This document shows positions 56,639-64,000 of a stretch of DNA of 64,000 bases, piece by piece. The stretch covers positions 360,645 to 424,644 of the forward strand of contig JAFYXV010000007.1 of NCBI GenBank assembly GCA_017557885.1, given 5' to 3'. The DNA is from a bacterium. GTDB lineage: Bacteria; Auribacterota; UBA3054. Both the position numbers and the translations under genes were made by a program. Every line of letters begins with the position of its first letter. The stretch's first letter is position 1. The notes under the pieces are model-generated. The model was given only the letters and a program-made list of their open reading frames with translations. It did not search any database and had not been told where the DNA came from.

Positions 56639-58045
56639 TTATTCCTTGCCTGTCCAGCAGAAGGTGCAGACTTCGTCCTTGGGAAGCCCGATGGCGTCCA
56701 GCATGTCGTCCAGGTTCTGGTAACGCAAGGTGGTCATCGAGAATTCTCTTCTGATGTGATCCACCATCGCGAGATATTTTTCCGAACCGTACTTCAGGTA
56801 TTCTTCCGGAACGGTCTCTGAGAAGCCTTCCAGATGGTTGATGGCTCTGCGGGCGGCCAGGGAGAGGACGTTGCTGCCGGATCTGGAGAAGTTCAGATAT
56901 CTGCAGGTGAAAAGGTACGGCGGGCAGGCCGAGCGGAAGTGCATTTCCTTGGCGCCGGCGGAGAAGACTCTGGAGACGATGTCCCTGAGCTGGGTGCCTC
57001 TCACGATGGAGTCTTCCGTGAACAAAACGCGCTTCTGGTCCAGGAGCGGCTTGACCACAAGTATCTTCATCCTGGCGATGACTTCCCTGACGCTCTGGGT
57101 AGTGGGCATGAAGCTTCTGGCCCAGGTGGGCGTATATTTCGTGAAGGGACGTCCGAAGGGGACGTGGCGCGTGTTGGAATATCCTATGGCGTAGCCTGTG
57201 CCGGAGTCGGGGACGCCGGCCGCCAGGTCTATTTCCACCGTGTCGTTCTCAGCCAGTTTCTGGCCGGCGGCGTAGCGGAATTTCTCGACGTTCAAGCCTT
57301 CGTAGGTGGAGGCGGGGAAGCCGTAATAGACCCAGAAGAAGGCGCAGATCTTCCTCTTGCCGCAAGGGGCGAGGATCTGCTCCGTGCCCTCGGGAGTCAG
57401 CTTCACTATTTCGCCGGGCCCCAGTTCGCGGACGGTCGAGTAGCCGAGATTAAGGAAGGCGGTGGATTCCATGGTGATGGCGCGGGCGCCGTCCTTTTCA
57501 CCAAGAATAACTGGCGTTCTGCCGTGATAGTCCCTGGCGGCGTAGAGGCCGTCTTTGGTCAAGAGCATGAGCGAGCAGGAGCCGTCGATCCTTTTGTAGA
57601 GATTCTGGATGCCGTCCACGAAGTTTTCGCCTTCGTTGATAAGGACGGCCGCCAGTTCGGTCATGTTTATTTCGCCCAGGGAGGTCTCGGAAAAATGCAC
57701 GGCGTGACGCTGGCAGACTTCCTCAATGAGGTCCTTGGTGTTGTTTATGATGCCGACGGTGACGATGGCGTATTCGCCCAGGTGGGATCTTATTATCAAA
57801 GGCTGCGCGTCAAAGTCAGAGATGACGCCCATGCCCATGTTTCCGGAGAAGGATTCGAGTTTTTCCTCGAAGCGCGAGCGGAAGGGAGAGTTGCTGATGT
57901 CGTGGATGATCCTGCTTAAACTGCCGTCCTTGGCGACGAAGGCCATGCCTGCGCGTCTGGTCCCAAGGTGGGAATGGTAGTCCGTGCCGAAGAAAACGTC
58001 AAGCTTGCACTCGCTTTTGGAGGCAACGCCGAAAAAACCGCCCAT
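56639..58045 (-). CDS. PurF-like amidophosphoribosyltransferase homologue without the glutaminase cysteine
   Basis: A 468-residue homologue of glutamine PRPP amidotransferase. PurF normally begins with a catalytic Cys after Met (MCGI); here the start reads MGGFFGVASKSECK, so the glutaminase nucleophile is Gly. The glutaminase-like fold otherwise continues (YHSHLGTRRAGMAF, VTVGIINNTKDLIEEV, DGSCSLMLLTKDGLYAARD). The phosphoribosyltransferase half has the PRPP motif FTEDSIVRGTQLRD near residue 357. Homologues of this Cys-less type, as I recall, occur in other gut anaerobes. An AAGGAG site six bases before ATG 58045 settles the start. Ammonia-dependent or altered function is inferred. Confidence 0.88.
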   Translation of the reverse strand: MGGFFGVASKSECKLDVFFGTDYHSHLGTRRAGMAFVAKDGSLSRIIHDISNSPFRSRFEEKLESFSGNMGMGVISDFDAQPLIIRSHLGEYAIVTVGIINNTKDLIEEVCQRHAVHFSETSLGEINMTELAAVLINEGENFVDGIQNLYKRIDGSCSLMLLTKDGLYAARDYHGRTPVILGEKDGARAITMESTAFLNLGYSTVRELGPGEIVKLTPEGTEQILAPCGKRKICAFFWVYYGFPASTYEGLNVEKFRYAAGQKLAENDTVEIDLAAGVPDSGTGYAIGYSNTRHVPFGRPFTKYTPTWARSFMPTTQSVREVIARMKILVVKPLLDQKRVLFTEDSIVRGTQLRDIVSRVFSAGAKEMHFRSACPPYLFTCRYLNFSRSGSNVLSLAARRAINHLEGFSETVPEEYLKYGSEKYLAMVDHIRREFSMTTLRYQNLDDMLDAIGLPKDEVCTFCWTGKE

Positions 58046-58065
58046 TTTTGACTCCTTTTTGTTAG

Positions 58066-58155
58066 TGGCGGAGAGAGTGGGATTCGAACCCACGGTACGC
58101 TAATGCGTACACCGGTTTTCGAAACCGGACCGATCGACCACTCCGGCATCTCTCC
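58066..58155 (-). tRNA. tRNA-Ser (anticodon CGA)
   Basis: On the reverse strand: GGAGAGA acceptor, D-arm GCCGGAGTGGTCGA, anticodon stem CCGGT/ACCGG with loop TTCGAAA (CGA), long variable arm GTACGC/GCGTAC, T-arm GTGGG TTCGAAT, encoded CCA. It lies 20 bases upstream of the PurF-like gene on the same strand. Confidence 0.95.
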
Positions 58156-58203
58156 TTAATTCAGGTCTAAAAGTTTATCAAAACCCCTGTGGAATTGCAA
58201 AAC

Positions 58204-58256
58204 GGCTCCCCGGCGAAACTTTGGCCGAAAACGACCAAATGTCAAAACGGGGAGCC
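58204..58256. repeat. Inverted repeat in the divergent region before the lipid-like cluster
   Basis: GGCTCCCC (58204-58211) and GGGGAGCC (58249-58256) face each other across 37 bases, just upstream of the -10 box at 58273. It could be an operator or the end of an element. The 153 bases between tRNA-Ser and the cluster hold nothing else. Confidence 0.4.
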
Positions 58257-58269
58257 TGGGTTGTTGTTT

Positions 58270-58278
58270 TGGTAAAAT
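58270..58278 (+). promoter_or_regulatory. Extended -10 promoter element of the 58.3 kb cluster
   Basis: TGGTAAAAT lies 30 bases before ATG 58309, with no good -35. An AGGAAGG ribosome binding site lies eight bases before the ATG. Confidence 0.5.
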
Positions 58279-58308
58279 ATAAAATGCAACAGCAGGAAGG
58301 AAATTCAT

Positions 58309-59265
58309 ATGAATGAAAAGGACAGACCTGTGAACAAGCGGGACAACGCCAGGGCGCTGCCCGTCCGCTTCTGGATCTATCAGGGCGAGCGTTTCCCATT
58401 CGCACAATATTTGCCGCTTGTGGCGGCCTTTACCTTCTCAGCCGTCGGTTATTCGCTTTTGTCAGGCGGACGATTGGGCTTTCCCAACGGCTGGACGATG
58501 GCGGCCGGCGTCGCGACTTCCTTCGGCCTTTTCTTCCTGCTTAGGCTTTTCGACGAATTCAAGGATGCGGCGGACGACGCAAAGTGGCGGCCTTACCGCG
58601 CCGTGCCGCGCGGTCTCGTCTCCTTCGGTGAAATCCGCGCGCTGATTATCTTTATCATCGCTTTTGTCATCATCGTCAACGCCGCGGTCGCTCCTAAGCT
58701 TCTGGCCCCGCTGGCGCTTTCGTTGGCCTACATCCTTCTCATGTGGCGTGAATTTTTCGTGCCGGCCTGGCTCCGTCGCCATCCCGTCGTCTATATGCTC
58801 ACCCACATGGTGGTGATGCCGCTCATCGATTTTTACACTTCCGGCCTCGACTGGATCGTCGCCGGGGCGGCTCTGCCGAGAGGGATGCTGCTTTTTCTCG
58901 CGCTGACTTTCACGAACGGCTGCGTGATCGAGATCGGCCGTAAGATCCGCCTGCCCGAGGACGAAGAGGAGGGCGTCGAAACTTACTCCGCGCTCTGGGG
59001 GCGTTTCCGGGCCGCCTGGATCTGGCTCGGCGTGCTGGCGCTGACCTGGCTGTTTTCGCTTGCGGCCTGCGCGCTGCGCGGCTACTTTGTCAGGGGCGGA
59101 ATACTGCTCACCTTGGCTTTTGTTTTCTGCGCGGCGCCGGCGCTCGCCTTCCTCCGCGGCAAGGGGACCGGACGCGGCATTGAAAACGCTTCCGGCATCT
59201 GGACGGTTCTCATGTACGTTTTCGTCGGGCTCATTCCCGCCATCCTGAAATGGGGAGCGCTATGA
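58309..59265 (+). CDS. UbiA-superfamily prenyltransferase
   Basis: An integral membrane prenyltransferase, 318 residues with about eight helices. The first Asp-rich motif is DEFKDAADDAKWRPYR (residues 82-97), followed by AVPRGLVS as in UbiA relatives that condense an isoprenoid diphosphate with a polar or aromatic acceptor. The second acidic region is EIGRKIRLPEDEEEGVETYS (208-227). The wording KIR.PEDEE..VETYSALWG is seen in a UbiA subgroup of unknown substrate. ATGA overlap with the next gene implies coupled translation. Acceptor and donor are unknown. Confidence 0.87.
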   Translation: MNEKDRPVNKRDNARALPVRFWIYQGERFPFAQYLPLVAAFTFSAVGYSLLSGGRLGFPNGWTMAAGVATSFGLFFLLRLFDEFKDAADDAKWRPYRAVPRGLVSFGEIRALIIFIIAFVIIVNAAVAPKLLAPLALSLAYILLMWREFFVPAWLRRHPVVYMLTHMVVMPLIDFYTSGLDWIVAGAALPRGMLLFLALTFTNGCVIEIGRKIRLPEDEEEGVETYSALWGRFRAAWIWLGVLALTWLFSLAACALRGYFVRGGILLTLAFVFCAAPALAFLRGKGTGRGIENASGIWTVLMYVFVGLIPAILKWGAL

Positions 59266-61724
59266 GCGGCGGCAAAGCTGACAATCTCAGGCGCCTGAAA
59301 GCACTCGGCTTCCCGGTTCCGGAATGGCTCGTCATAGGTCCAGACGAAGCGGCGAACGAAGCGGCGCTGGCGGCTCGTCTCGCCGCGGCCGGGCTCTCCG
59401 GCGATTTTTTCGCCGTCAGGTCGTCGGCCTCCGCGGAGGATGGGGCTATAGCTTCCTTCGCGGGGCAGTTTGATACGTTGCTGGCCGTGCCGCGCGCCAA
59501 ACTGGCCGAAGCTGTGGCCCAAGTGCGGGCCTCGGTTGGCTCCGACGCGGTCCTGGCCTACTGCCGCGAGAACGGCGTCGCCGCCGAGGCGCTCAGAATG
59601 TCGGTCATCGTCCAGGAAATGGCGGCGGCGGAAAAATCCGGTGTCGCCTTCGCACTCGATTTCAAAACGGGTTCGCGCAAGGCCGTGACCGTCTCCGCGG
59701 TGCGCGGCCTGGGCGAGGGGCTCGTCTCCGAACTGGCGGAGGCTGACACTTATGTCGAAAAGGACGGAATAATCGAGGCGGTGCTTTCGGAAAAGATCCA
59801 CGCCGTGCGTTTCGCCCCTGGCGGCGGCACAACGGTCTCCGAACTTTCCCCGGAGGAAAGGGACAAATCGGTTTTGTCGGACGAAGAAGCGCGGCGCATC
59901 GCCGAAGCGGCGCGGAAGATCTCGCGCGCCTTCAGCCGTCCCCAGGACGTGGAATGGGCGCTGACCGCGGACGGAAAACTGTGGATATTACAGACGCGCC
60001 CCATCACGACGCTTTCCAAACTTCCCGACCCGGACGAGGAGTCCGTCCTCTGGGACAATTCCAACATTGTCGAAAGCTATCCCGGCGTCACGCTGCCCCT
60101 GACTTTTTCCTTCGCGCGCACAGTGTATTCGGCGGTTTACCGCCAGTTCTGCTTCGCGCTCGGCGTGGAGCGCGCGCTCGTTGACGCCAACCCGGACGCC
60201 TTTGAAATGCTCGGGCACTGGAAAGGCCGCTTCTACTACAACCTGAGGAACTGGTACAGGGTCCTGATGATGCTCCCGGGCTACCGCGTCAACGCTGGCT
60301 TCATGGAGACGATGATGGGCGTCAAGGAGCCCCTCAGGGAAAAGCCCTCGATCCGTCCCTCGCGCCGGCCCGAGTGGCTGCGCGTCTGCTCCACCCTTAT
60401 AGGCGTCGCCTGTCAGGCTCTGACGTTGGATAGCCGCGTGAAGGCTTTCATACGCCGCTTCGACGAAGTCGTGACGCCGCTGGAAGAACGCGATTTTCGG
60501 GAACTTTCCTGCGCGGAGCTCGCCGCGCTTTACGACGACCTTCAGCGCGAGTTTGTCGCGGGCTGGCGGACGCCTCTCGTGAACGATTTCTTCGCGATGG
60601 TCGCCTACGGTTCGCTTAAGAAAAGCCTTGTGAAATGGGGTGTGGATGCCGGCGGCTCCATGCAGAACGACATTTTGGTCGGCGTCGGCGACATCGTTTC
60701 CGCCGAGCCGATGAGGCGGCTGGCCGCGCTGGCGGAACTGGTCCGCGGCGACGCCGAGTTGAAAGAAGCTCTCGCTTCCGGCGACGCCGCGGCTTTTACC
60801 GCGGAGATTCCCAAACATCCCGCTTTCGTATCGGAGTGGGCGGCCTACCTGAAAAAATTCGGCGGACGCTGCATGGGAGAACTGAAGCTCGAGACTGTCA
60901 CCTACGACATGGATCCCGAGCCGCTCGTCGCGATCCTGCGCGGCTATGCGGCTGCGCCGCTGCCCGAACCGGCGCTTCCCAAGGAGCCAGACCTCTCGGC
61001 GCTGAACGGGCATCCTCTGCGCCGCTTCCTTTTCAAGCTGCTCCGCAGCCGCGCAAGGCGCTACGTCTCCAACCGCGAAAACCTGCGCTTCGAGCGGACG
61101 CGCCTTTTTGCCGTCATCCGGCGGATCATGCTGGCCTTCGGGGCGCGCCTGCACGGGGCGGGCTTCCTAGACGCGCCGCGGGACATCTTTTACCTGGAGA
61201 TGCCCGAGGTGCTGGGCTTCGCGGGCGGCTGTGCAGACCCCGGAACTTTCCGCGAATTGGTCGTCGGAAGAAAGGCGCTGTACGCGAAGTACGAAAAAGA
61301 ACCCGCGCTGCCTGAGCGTTTCGAGACGCGCGGCGGCGTCATCGTTCCTCGGGATGAAACGCCCTCAGGACCGGATGTCGCTACCGAACCGGACGGAACG
61401 CTTAAGGGACTCGGCTGCTGCCGCGGCGTCGTCCGCGGAAAAGCCACGGTCATCCGCGACCTCTCCTGCGCCGGCGACACTGCGGGAAGAATTCTTGTTG
61501 CGGAGCGCACCGACCCCGGCTGGGGGCCGCTCTTCCCGTTGGTGAAAGGCGTGCTGGTCGAGCGGGGGAGCGTTCTCTCCCACGCGGCGATCCTCACCCG
61601 GGAACTGGGCATCCCCTGCGTAGTCGGCGTGAAGGGCCTCCTTTCCGCCGTCGCCACGGGCGACGAAATTGAACTCGACGGCGCGGCCGGAACGGTCCGC
61701 CTCATCGCAAAAGGCGGCGCATGA
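59262..61724 (+). CDS. PEP-synthase/rifampin-phosphotransferase-like dikinase with novel central domain
   Basis: An 820-residue soluble protein. Residues 1-250 form a PPDK/PpsA-type ATP-binding domain (GGKADNLRRLKALGFPVPEW, FFAVRSSASAEDG, QDVEWALTADGKLWILQTRP). Residues about 255-700 match no module I recognise and are rich in aromatic and charged residues (WKGRFYYNLRNWYRVLMMLPG). Residues 735-820 form the phosphohistidine domain, His774 in GSVLSHAAILTRELGIP. The C-terminal PEP-binding barrel of true PEP synthase is absent. This order (ATP domain, substrate domain, His domain) is that of rifampin phosphotransferase, so it may phosphorylate a small molecule or lipid. It overlaps the UbiA and DUF3419 genes. 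Confidence 0.85.
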   Translation: MSGGKADNLRRLKALGFPVPEWLVIGPDEAANEAALAARLAAAGLSGDFFAVRSSASAEDGAIASFAGQFDTLLAVPRAKLAEAVAQVRASVGSDAVLAYCRENGVAAEALRMSVIVQEMAAAEKSGVAFALDFKTGSRKAVTVSAVRGLGEGLVSELAEADTYVEKDGIIEAVLSEKIHAVRFAPGGGTTVSELSPEERDKSVLSDEEARRIAEAARKISRAFSRPQDVEWALTADGKLWILQTRPITTLSKLPDPDEESVLWDNSNIVESYPGVTLPLTFSFARTVYSAVYRQFCFALGVERALVDANPDAFEMLGHWKGRFYYNLRNWYRVLMMLPGYRVNAGFMETMMGVKEPLREKPSIRPSRRPEWLRVCSTLIGVACQALTLDSRVKAFIRRFDEVVTPLEERDFRELSCAELAALYDDLQREFVAGWRTPLVNDFFAMVAYGSLKKSLVKWGVDAGGSMQNDILVGVGDIVSAEPMRRLAALAELVRGDAELKEALASGDAAAFTAEIPKHPAFVSEWAAYLKKFGGRCMGELKLETVTYDMDPEPLVAILRGYAAAPLPEPALPKEPDLSALNGHPLRRFLFKLLRSRARRYVSNRENLRFERTRLFAVIRRIMLAFGARLHGAGFLDAPRDIFYLEMPEVLGFAGGCADPGTFRELVVGRKALYAKYEKEPALPERFETRGGVIVPRDETPSGPDVATEPDGTLKGLGCCRGVVRGKATVIRDLSCAGDTAGRILVAERTDPGWGPLFPLVKGVLVERGSVLSHAAILTRELGIPCVVGVKGLLSAVATGDEIELDGAAGTVRLIAKGGA

Positions 61725-62824
61725 CGAAAACCAAGACAATCGACCGGCGGGCAAAATTTGATTTTGTGCGCTACTCCAACTGTTGGGAGGATCCCCTCCT
61801 GCTGCTCGGCGCCATGCCGGAAGGGGCGAAGTGCCTTTCCATCGCCTCCGCCGGCGACAACTCTTTCATGCTGCTGGCGGGCGGCGCAAGATCCGTCACG
61901 GCCTTCGACCTTAACCCCGTCCAGCTCGCCTTGTGTGAGCTGAAGAAGGCGGCTATCTGCGCGCTTTCATACGAAGAATTGATCGCTTTCCTCGGCTTTG
62001 CCGCTATGCCTAAGGAAGAGCGCCTCGCGGCGTACCGGGACAAGTTGCGTCCGTTGATGCCGCCTTCCGCCGCGGCGCTCTGCGACGCTCGGCCCGGCCC
62101 GATCGCGGCCGGCGTCGTCGACTGCGGAAAATTCGAATCTTATTTCCGGATCTTTTCGCACAGGGTGCTGCCGTTCGCGCATTCGAAGCGCAAAGTTGCT
62201 GAAGTTTTCACGCCGCGGACGCCCGAAGGCAGGGCGGAATTTTTTGACAAAGTCTGGGCGAACCTCCGCTACAGGCTGCTCTTCAAGCTGTTCTTCAACC
62301 GCTTCGTGATGGGGCGGCTCGGCCGCGATCCGGAATTTTTCCGCTACGTCGACAAGATCGTCATCTCAAAGGAGATCTGGGGGCGCGCGGAACGGGCGAT
62401 GAAGGACCTGACCACGGAGGACAACCCCTACCTGCGCTACGTGCTGACGGGGTCTTTCTCTCCTGTTCTGCCGGATTATGTCCTTCCCGGGAACTACGGG
62501 CGCATAAGAGAAAGTCTGGACCGCATACGCTTCGTTAAGGCGACGCCCGACGAACTCGTCGGCGGGGAAGGCGGGTTCGACTTCTTCAACCTTTCCGACA
62601 TATTCGAATACATGGGCCGCGACGTTTTCGAAGCGACCGCGCGGACGCTGCGCTCTCTTGCGTCGCCGGGCGCGGTCTTCGCCTATTACAACATGCTGCT
62701 TCCGCGCGACTTGACTGAGGCGGTTCCCGACCTCGAGCCCCGCGCCGCGCTTGCCGCCCGGCTTTTCGCGCGAAACCGCGCTTTCTTTTACGGAGCCTAT
62801 CATGTGGACGCGCTTTCTTCATGA
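61721..62824 (+). CDS. DUF3419 protein, BtaA-like 3-amino-3-carboxypropyl transferase
   Basis: A 367-residue protein of the DUF3419/BtaA family. BtaA moves the 3-amino-3-carboxypropyl group of S-adenosylmethionine to diacylglycerol, the first step to betaine lipids. Family motifs here are RYSNCWEDP (residues 17-25), LSIASAGDNS (39-48), AFDLNPVQLALCELKKAA (61-78) and FNLSDIFEYM. No BtaB methyltransferase is seen in the window. The acceptor may be a different lipid than diacylglycerol. Its ATG overlaps the previous stop and its end overlaps the next gene by 23 bases. Confidence 0.85.
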   Translation: MTKTKTIDRRAKFDFVRYSNCWEDPLLLLGAMPEGAKCLSIASAGDNSFMLLAGGARSVTAFDLNPVQLALCELKKAAICALSYEELIAFLGFAAMPKEERLAAYRDKLRPLMPPSAAALCDARPGPIAAGVVDCGKFESYFRIFSHRVLPFAHSKRKVAEVFTPRTPEGRAEFFDKVWANLRYRLLFKLFFNRFVMGRLGRDPEFFRYVDKIVISKEIWGRAERAMKDLTTEDNPYLRYVLTGSFSPVLPDYVLPGNYGRIRESLDRIRFVKATPDELVGGEGGFDFFNLSDIFEYMGRDVFEATARTLRSLASPGAVFAYYNMLLPRDLTEAVPDLEPRAALAARLFARNRAFFYGAYHVDALSS

Positions 62825-63869
62825 AACCCTGGGAGTCGCGCTGATCACCGCCCTGACGCTTGCCGTTTTCGCGATAGGGGAGCTGCTGCGCCGCCGGGAG
62901 ATCCTTTCTCCCGAGCAGTCGCGCAAGCTGCTCCATGTCGGCGGCTGCTGTTCGGCGCTGTTGTTCCCGGTGGTCTTTACGACGCACTGGTCCGTCCTCG
63001 CCGTTTGCGGCGGCTTCACCGCGCTCATACTCTGGCTGGAACACAAGGGAAGCCTTCACGCCGTCGACGACGTTTCCCGCAAGACCTACGGCGGGGCGCT
63101 CCATCCGGTCGCGCTCTATTTGTGCTATCTGCTCGCCATATGGCGCGGGAATTTTACCTTCTTTGAAATTTCGGTGCTTGTTCTGGCGCTTTCGGACACG
63201 GCGGCGGCGCTGGTGGGGGAGCGCTACGGCCGGCTGCGCTACCGCGTCGGCGGCAATGACTACCGTTCGCTCGAAGGCTCGGCCTTCTTTTTCCTCGTGA
63301 CCTACGCCATCGTTCATCACATTCTGCTGCTCGGTCTCGACATGGCCAGTTGGGATGCGACCGTTTTGTCGCTGCTCATAGCCGTCCTCGTGACGCTATT
63401 CGAAGCTGTTTCGCTTGGCGGGGCCGACAATCTGGTGATCCCAATCGGCGTGATGATCATCCTCATCAAAAACGCTCACCCCGACATCGCCGCGATCACA
63501 AGGCAGATAATTTGCCTCGCGATATCCTTCGTGCTCGTCTGCCTGCCGATGAGGTTGTTCGGCTTGATGGGAGGCTCGGGCCGCGTGGTCATGTCGCTGC
63601 TCGTCTATCTCGCCTCCGGACTCGTCTCGCCGTTCTGGGGGCTCGCCACGCTTCTCTGGGCCTACTTGCTCAACTTCTGCCGCACCCTGCGCATGAAGGA
63701 AGTCAAGACCGTCTTTTCGCTGGCGGCGCTGCCGTTCATCGTAATCATGAGCTACAACATCGCGGTAAAGGTTTTCAACTGGCGGCCGCTCGCCGTCGCG
63801 ACGCCCGTCTTCCTCGCAGCACTCTTTCTTTCGTATTTGATCGTGTGGTCCTATGAGAAAAAACATTGA
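62802..63869 (+). CDS. Phytol/dolichol kinase- or CDP-diglyceride synthase-like membrane protein
   Basis: A 355-residue protein with about ten membrane helices. RKLLHVGG (residues 41-48), SDTAAALVGERYGRLRY (131-147) and YRSLEGSAFFF (154-164) match the VTE5/dolichol kinase family, related to CDP-diacylglycerol and CDP-archaeol synthases. Such enzymes phosphorylate prenols (phytol, dolichol) with CTP or activate phosphatidate. After the core it has a long extra C-terminal membrane part. ATG 62802 lies inside the DUF3419 gene; the longer frame from 62751 adds residues of the other reading frame only. It should supply or salvage a prenyl phosphate in this cluster. Confidence 0.8.
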   Translation: MWTRFLHETLGVALITALTLAVFAIGELLRRREILSPEQSRKLLHVGGCCSALLFPVVFTTHWSVLAVCGGFTALILWLEHKGSLHAVDDVSRKTYGGALHPVALYLCYLLAIWRGNFTFFEISVLVLALSDTAAALVGERYGRLRYRVGGNDYRSLEGSAFFFLVTYAIVHHILLLGLDMASWDATVLSLLIAVLVTLFEAVSLGGADNLVIPIGVMIILIKNAHPDIAAITRQIICLAISFVLVCLPMRLFGLMGGSGRVVMSLLVYLASGLVSPFWGLATLLWAYLLNFCRTLRMKEVKTVFSLAALPFIVIMSYNIAVKVFNWRPLAVATPVFLAALFLSYLIVWSYEKKH

Positions 63870-64000
63870 GGAACTTTCGCTCGCACCCGCGACGCGCGGG
63901 ATCTTCGAGGAATTGCCGCGCCGCCTGTACGGGTCCCGCTACCGCAGCGAAGAGGCGCCGGACGGGCTGCCGTTTTTTGTCGTCCGCGGCGGCGACGGCG
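63853..64000 (+). CDS. N-terminal fragment of a fifth cluster protein, cut by the window edge
   Basis: ATG 63853 overlaps the preceding gene by 17 bases and the frame stays open to the end (49 residues seen): MRKNIEELSLAPATRGIFEE, then LPRRLYGSRYR and LPFFVVRGGDG. The LPRRLY segment is reminiscent of the start of some GNAT acyltransferases, but this is too little to assign. It shows that the operon continues. Confidence 0.6.
   Translation, partial: MRKNIEELSLAPATRGIFEELPRRLYGSRYRSEEAPDGLPFFVVRGGDG

Overview
This window looks like a chromosomal segment of a Gram-negative bacterium of the PVC group, most likely Lentisphaerota or a close relative. That placement is an inference from gene content: exosortase, DUF2723 membrane protein, HprK/HPr without nearby PTS enzymes, NifS/NifU, pyruvate phosphate dikinase, Sel1-repeat proteins, many lipoproteins, and a rod-shape and cell-envelope gene set. 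No rRNA is present to settle it. Most of the window is ordinary core genome. Four tRNA genes (Pro, Leu, Cys, Ser) are present. I see no CRISPR array, insertion sequence, phage or integrase.

Layout. 1-0.6 kb: end of a nucleoside transporter. 0.7-7.6 kb: nusA-infB-rbfA-nrnA-trxB operon behind a promoter and a leader hairpin. 7.6-11.7 kb: SDR, small membrane protein, VanX-type dipeptidase, RarA and a membrane protein. 11.8-18.4 kb: hibernation factor, then hprK, HPr, a secreted protein, dCMP deaminase, glycosyltransferase and MutS2. 18.5-23 kb: tRNA-Pro and a reverse-strand recJ-lipoprotein / nifU-nifS block. 23-27.2 kb: serC, a TIM-barrel isomerase, a membrane-TruA fusion and psd. 27.25-27.66 kb: an isolated short transcription unit with tiny ORFs. 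27.7-34.1 kb: lipoproteins, endonuclease IV and ppdK. 34.2-43 kb (reverse strand): GLUG-like secreted protein, rodA, ribE, accD, tRNA-Leu, tRNA-Cys, YbbR-like protein, exosortase, pyrF and a ketopantoate-reductase-like gene. 43-50.3 kb: DUF2723 protein, nadC, birA, N-acetyltransferase, an SSB-tailed repeat protein, YbgC-type thioesterase and a sugar epimerase. 50.3-56.6 kb: two divergent membrane-anchored trypsin-Sel1 proteins. 56.6-58.2 kb: a PurF homologue lacking the glutaminase cysteine, and tRNA-Ser.

The best candidate for an undescribed system is the right end (58.3-64.0 kb). Five overlapping genes encode a UbiA-family prenyltransferase, a PEP-synthase-like phosphotransferase with an unfamiliar central domain, a BtaA-like DUF3419 aminocarboxypropyl transferase, a phytol/dolichol-kinase-like membrane protein and the start of a fifth protein. 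By eye the block is more GC-rich, and richer in CGC arginine codons, than the rest of the window. It looks like an imported or specialised pathway for a modified prenyl or ether/betaine-type lipid. Its product cannot be read from sequence.

Other points of interest: the 27.3 kb RNA/peptide locus, the SSB-tailed protein at 48.3 kb, the cysteine-less PurF, the TruA fusion, the Smr-less MutS2 and the paired protease-Sel1 genes. No computation was run; motif positions and spacings were counted by hand.
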